A DNA stretch of 64,000 bases. Source: an uncultured Sutterella sp. (lineage in GTDB: Bacteria > Pseudomonadota > Gammaproteobacteria > Burkholderiales > Burkholderiaceae_F). A program made the translations under genes and the position numbers. The notes under the pieces are model-generated. The model ran no database searches. It saw only the letters and a list, made by a program, of their open reading frames with translations, and was not told the DNA's origin. Below are positions 60,872 through 64,000 of this stretch, piece after piece. The stretch is from contig UQUM01000001.1 of assembly GCA_900544255.1 (NCBI GenBank), forward strand, positions 53,546 through 117,545, written 5' to 3'. Numbering within the stretch: the stretch's first letter is position 1; the number at the start of each line of letters is the position of its first letter.

Positions 60872-63145
60872 TTATGGTAAGGCCACATTTTGAATGGATT
60901 TCGGTGTGACCGTGCCCAGAATTGCTGACAGTTTTATGACATTTTTGTCCGAGTTGTAGTATGACGCGTAGTGCACGGTGTTGGCGAGCACCCGCTGTAC
61001 GTAGTTGCGGGTTTCCGTAAAGGGAATGGTTTCCGCGAAGACGGCGCCCTCTTCGGCGCGGGTGAGTTTGGCGCGCCACGCGGCCGATCGCGAGGGGCCG
61101 GCGTTGTAAGCGGCGGTGGCCAAAGGCATGCTGCCTTCAAATGCGTCGGCGACGAGTTTTAAGTACCGGCAGCCGATCGTGAGATTGACGGACGTGTCGG
61201 TAAGCTGCTCATCGCTGAAATCGTCAAGTGCCAGGTGCGCTGCCACCCATCGGGCCGTCCGAGGCATCACCTGCATCATCCCTTGGGCGCCGACGGAACT
61301 CCTCGCCTGCCGCACAAAGCGCGATTCCTGGCGGATGAGCCCGTAGACCCAGGCGGGGTCAAGCTCCGCCGTTTGAGCGGCGTTTTCAATGTCGGTCTGA
61401 TGTGGTCGGGGGTAGCGCTGAGAAAAGACGACGGCGGGGGTGGTTTCCGACGTGTTGATTTCCCGGTGAAAGAGGTCGCGGGAACCGGCGTAGGCCGCGA
61501 GATTAAGCCGTGCATCCGTCTTCAGTTTGCGCAGTGCCCAGTTCCATTCCCGGTTGCCTTCGGCATTTAAGTCCAATCGATAAAACGCAAGCGCCCGTTG
61601 CACGGAAGGGTTTTTGTCCCAGTAGGAAGCATTGGGTATCGGGGCCGGACGCTGGTAGTCGGGGTAGGGTTTTCCGAGTGCTTCGCACGCGAGTAGCCCG
61701 TAAAACTCCGTGTGCCCACTGATGCTTGCAAAAAGCTGCCGGGCTTTTTTGGGGTGACCGGTTTTTTCCAATCCGCGCGCCCGCCAATAAATCCAGGCGT
61801 CGCTCCTTTTGAGCGCGGGCGGCAGTTTGTTGACGGCGGCGAGCACTTTTTTCCAGTCGCCGGTTCGTAAAGCCGCCCGGGCATTCCACGTCAGGATGAA
61901 ATTCTTGCCGACGGTATCGGGGGCCGTGCCGAGCATTTTGCCCGCACGCGCGAAGTAAGCGGAGGCTGATTCATCCAGATTGAGGGCGGCTTCCAGTCCC
62001 ACCCGACTCCAGAGCAGAGAACGGCGTGCGGCGGAGAGCCGCGGACTCACGCTTTCGGCAATTTTGGCTGCAGTCTGCGTGTCGGACGACGCAAGCCGCA
62101 GCGCCGCCACTAAAAGAAGTGCTGCCGGTTCCCGATTAAGTCGTTTGGCGTGACGTTTGTACCATTTCGTCGGATTCGTGAGTAATTCCGACAAAGCTTT
62201 TTTGTTGACGGGGAATTGTTTGGCGTTGGTGAGTGTTGCGAGTTCCCGAGCCTGATTGAACCGCTTTTGCTGCATCAGGATCAAAAAGACGGGCCAAGCG
62301 GCTTTGGGATCGGCGGCGAGATAGGCGGAGCGCAGTTTGACGCAGGCACCGTCGTCGGGTTTGCCGGTCTCAAGGAGTACGCGATGTGCGGCTGTGAGTG
62401 CCGCAGGGAGGCTCTTTTTCGTGCGGACGGCGTCGGCAAGGTCAAAGCGCGCTTTGCTGCAGACGAGGTCACTTTCCGTCTGATTCCAGTCAAGGCGCCG
62501 GTAAAGCGTGCGGAAGCGCTCAGCGTCGTTTTGCTCGGCGGCAATGCGGGCCCAGTCGGTACGGGCGCGCTCGGCGATGTAGTCACCGTGATGGCGGCTG
62601 ATGAAGGTCGTCATTTTTTGCTGCTGTTTCGCGTCCTGCGGGGATTTTGAGAGTTGCAGCAACAGGTCCCAAAGTTCGGGATAGATGGCAAGCGGGTGCG
62701 TAGCAAGGGTTTCAGCCCCCGTCGTGACGGCAGCCGCGTCCTTTTTTTGATACGCACGATAGGTGTTGATGAAAAGTTCGTCCGTTTTGGGATCCGTCGT
62801 CAGAGCGGCAGCAGCCGGTGTTTCTGCGGTCGGCGTGACCGGTGCGGTTTCCGGCCGTACGGTTTCTCGGACGACGGGCGTGACGGGCGCCGGAGTGACG
62901 GAGACGACGGGGGGCGTCACCATGACAAGCCCGGTTTCAGGAACGGCGTAGGTGCGGACCGTCCCGTCGGAAAGGGGGGCCGCGTCCGTTTCGTCGGCGG
63001 GAAGTGCCAAATCCGGCGCCGTCAGATTGGCGGCGGCTTGTGCCGGCGTGAGGGCGGGTGCCGCCCAAGATGACGTTGCCGCCGTCATGAGAGAGAGTAA
63101 AAGGAGCGTCGGACGCCGCCCGAGAAAGGAAAACTCTGTAGGCAT
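60872..63145 (-). CDS. slt: Soluble lytic murein transglycosylase
   Basis: A 757-residue periplasmic enzyme. A signal peptide (about 1-28, ending SSWA) is followed by a long Ala/Thr/Pro/Val-rich segment (about 30-120), an all-helical U-shaped domain (about 120-560) and the catalytic lysozyme-like domain. The catalytic Glu lies in GLIRQESRFVRQARSSVGAQGMMQVMP, and the late TAAYNAGPSR is typical. It cuts peptidoglycan with anhydro-MurNAc formation, feeding AmpG. Alternative in-frame ATG at 63178 is possible. The Pro/Thr linker is longer than in E. coli Slt70. Confidence 0.93.
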   Translation of the reverse strand: MPTEFSFLGRRPTLLLLSLMTAATSSWAAPALTPAQAAANLTAPDLALPADETDAAPLSDGTVRTYAVPETGLVMVTPPVVSVTPAPVTPVVRETVRPETAPVTPTAETPAAAALTTDPKTDELFINTYRAYQKKDAAAVTTGAETLATHPLAIYPELWDLLLQLSKSPQDAKQQQKMTTFISRHHGDYIAERARTDWARIAAEQNDAERFRTLYRRLDWNQTESDLVCSKARFDLADAVRTKKSLPAALTAAHRVLLETGKPDDGACVKLRSAYLAADPKAAWPVFLILMQQKRFNQARELATLTNAKQFPVNKKALSELLTNPTKWYKRHAKRLNREPAALLLVAALRLASSDTQTAAKIAESVSPRLSAARRSLLWSRVGLEAALNLDESASAYFARAGKMLGTAPDTVGKNFILTWNARAALRTGDWKKVLAAVNKLPPALKRSDAWIYWRARGLEKTGHPKKARQLFASISGHTEFYGLLACEALGKPYPDYQRPAPIPNASYWDKNPSVQRALAFYRLDLNAEGNREWNWALRKLKTDARLNLAAYAGSRDLFHREINTSETTPAVVFSQRYPRPHQTDIENAAQTAELDPAWVYGLIRQESRFVRQARSSVGAQGMMQVMPRTARWVAAHLALDDFSDEQLTDTSVNLTIGCRYLKLVADAFEGSMPLATAAYNAGPSRSAAWRAKLTRAEEGAVFAETIPFTETRNYVQRVLANTVHYASYYNSDKNVIKLSAILGTVTPKSIQNVALP

Positions 63146-63198
63146 TTTCTGAGTACCGCAGGCAAAATCTGCCTCCATATTAAACGGAAAGCTTCCCC

Positions 63199-63819
63199 AT
63201 GCAATCCTTCCTTGGTACAACAACGGATCGGCAGCAGTTGCGTCAGCGGTTTTGGTCCCTGCGCAGAACCCAAAAGACCGACGCGCGGCAGCGGGCGCTG
63301 GAAGCGGCGCTTTTGCCGTGGTTGTCGGCGCGTTCCTTTCACTGTGCCGGCGTTTATGCCCCGACAGCGGGCGAACCCGATCTGGTGTCGGCGCTTTCGC
63401 GGGCCGTGACGGTGAAGGCGCTTGCGTACCCGGTGGTGGATGATGTGGCGGCGCGGTCGATGCACTACGAAGTGGTGACGGATGAAACGCCGATGGTGCC
63501 CGGTGCCTACGGGATACCGGCGCCGGTCAACGGCGTGCGGACGGTGCCGGATCTTATTTTTGCGCCCTGTGTGGCGGTTACGCCGACCGGGTTCCGATTG
63601 GGTAACGGCGGCGGTTACTTTGACCGTTGGTTGGCGGCGTTGCCGAAAAACAGAAGGCCCGTCACGGTGGCGGTGGCTTGGGAAGCGCTTGTGACGACGG
63701 CGTTTGTTCCGGAGGTGCACGATATCGCATTGGATTGGATTGCGACGGAAGCCGGCGTGCGGCGAAGCGGTTTTTATCACACGCGCCGTAAAACCTGTTC
63801 CTTCAGGAGGAGGATATAA
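63199..63819 (+). CDS. 5-formyltetrahydrofolate cyclo-ligase
   Basis: A 206-residue enzyme that turns 5-formyl-THF into 5,10-methenyl-THF using ATP. The ATP-site motif GFRLGNGGGYFDRWLA (about 134-149) and the N-terminal RQRFWSLRRTQ pattern fit the YgfA/FthC family. It is divergent from slt. The last ten residues (Lys/Arg-rich RRKTCSFRRRI) run into the left flank of the TnpB element, so its original C terminus may have been changed. Confidence 0.9.
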   Translation: MQSFLGTTTDRQQLRQRFWSLRRTQKTDARQRALEAALLPWLSARSFHCAGVYAPTAGEPDLVSALSRAVTVKALAYPVVDDVAARSMHYEVVTDETPMVPGAYGIPAPVNGVRTVPDLIFAPCVAVTPTGFRLGNGGGYFDRWLAALPKNRRPVTVAVAWEALVTTAFVPEVHDIALDWIATEAGVRRSGFYHTRRKTCSFRRRI

Positions 63820-63874
63820 GGCGCCCAGGTTGTTGTGTTCAAAACTACGGAAGATCCGCTGTATCATTTCAACT

Positions 63875-64000
63875 ATGAGAACCTACAAATACAAGCTCCT
63901 TTCGGCGAAGCGCAATAAGAAACTGCACCGACAGATCAATGCCGGTGCATTGGCGTGGAACCATTGCGTGGCTTTCACAAGGAGGTTCTACCGGTTTTAC
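63875..64000 (+). mobile_element. tnpB: 5' part of a TnpB gene (IS200/IS605-family element), cut by the window end
   Basis: 42 codons, open to the last base. MRTYKYKLLSAKRNKKLHRQ and the region AWNHCVAFTRRFYRFY are the standard N terminus of TnpB, the RNA-guided nuclease of IS605/IS1341-type elements. The rest of the gene, including the RuvC motifs, the zinc ribbon and the right end that yields the guide RNA, lies outside. No tnpA is seen before it, so it may be a TnpB-only (IS1341-like) element. It starts 55 bp after the cyclo-ligase stop. Confidence 0.85.

Noticed and set aside
60834..61079. N-terminal extension of cysK
   Set aside because: It overlaps slt, and the conserved CysK start is at 60833 with a suitable ribosome site.
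1..64000. CRISPR arrays, tRNA and rRNA genes
   Set aside because: No regularly spaced direct repeats, cloverleaf-like sequences or rRNA segments were recognised when reading the intergenic regions; small structured RNAs could still be missed without a covariance search.

Overview
The window looks like a GC-rich chromosomal segment from a betaproteobacterium of the Burkholderiales, most likely a gut-associated Sutterellaceae-type anaerobe or microaerophile. This is an inference from gene orders typical of the group (fmt-rsmB-DUF4390-ntrY-ntrX, def-dprA-topB, coaX followed by a SPOR protein, mannose-type EIIA-HPr-EI, DUF1840, a DUF3683 FAD/Fe-S fusion), together with menaquinone synthesis (menA) and a periplasmic [FeFe]-hydrogenase. 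No rRNA, tRNA or CRISPR array was recognised.

Layout. 0-0.5 kb: an AT-rich stretch with two perfect and several near-perfect DnaA boxes, a strong candidate for the chromosomal origin. 0.5-13.5 kb: a Crp-like regulator, a dolP-type lipoprotein, then menA-ybeD-carboxypeptidase-like on the minus strand, coaX-SPOR, a HIT protein, a giant FAD/Fe-S oxidoreductase, an M20 peptidase and rlpA. 13.6-21.2 kb: gatCAB, a DUF805 membrane protein, pyrE, xthA-rsuA-like-ampG. 21.3-24.7 kb: the regulatory PTS (EIIA, HPr, EI) followed by a UPF0149 gene. 25-34 kb: DUF1840, then fmt-rsmB-DUF4390-ntrY-ntrX, a hydrolase, def, a degenerate dprA-like gene. 34-43.5 kb: topB, an amino-acid ABC transporter (aapJQM, no aapP), a lone DinJ/RelB antitoxin, a DUF1857-like gene, tex. 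43.6-51.8 kb: an M20 peptidase, a non-coding stretch with a vestigial hsdR 5' end, a lone AT-rich prepilin, an EamA transporter, uraA, prfC, a GNAT acetyltransferase, gph. 51.8-57.7 kb: an unexplained 440-bp gap, hydF, then hydA-hydB-cytochrome b and a HemN-like radical SAM gene. 57.8-64 kb: fadD, cysK, slt, a 5-formyl-THF cyclo-ligase, and the first 42 codons of a TnpB at the right edge.

How the genes work together. HydAB, a membrane cytochrome b and menaquinone form a plausible periplasmic hydrogen-linked electron route, with HydF as maturase; hydE and hydG are not in this window. HPr, EI and EIIA form a phosphorelay with no sugar permease beside it, as expected for a regulatory PTS. The cell-envelope genes (DolP, the carboxypeptidase-like protein, SPOR protein, RlpA, AmpG, Slt) cover peptidoglycan remodelling and recycling.

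Points most worth a second look: a DacA-type protein that has lost all three catalytic penicillin-binding motifs; a DprA-family protein with an eroded Rossmann core; the origin-like region; a 30-codon hsdR relic; an [FeFe]-hydrogenase with a Met-to-Thr change in the L2 motif and two inverted repeats upstream; an ABC importer lacking its ATPase; an antitoxin without a toxin; and a TnpB element whose guide-RNA end lies just outside the window.
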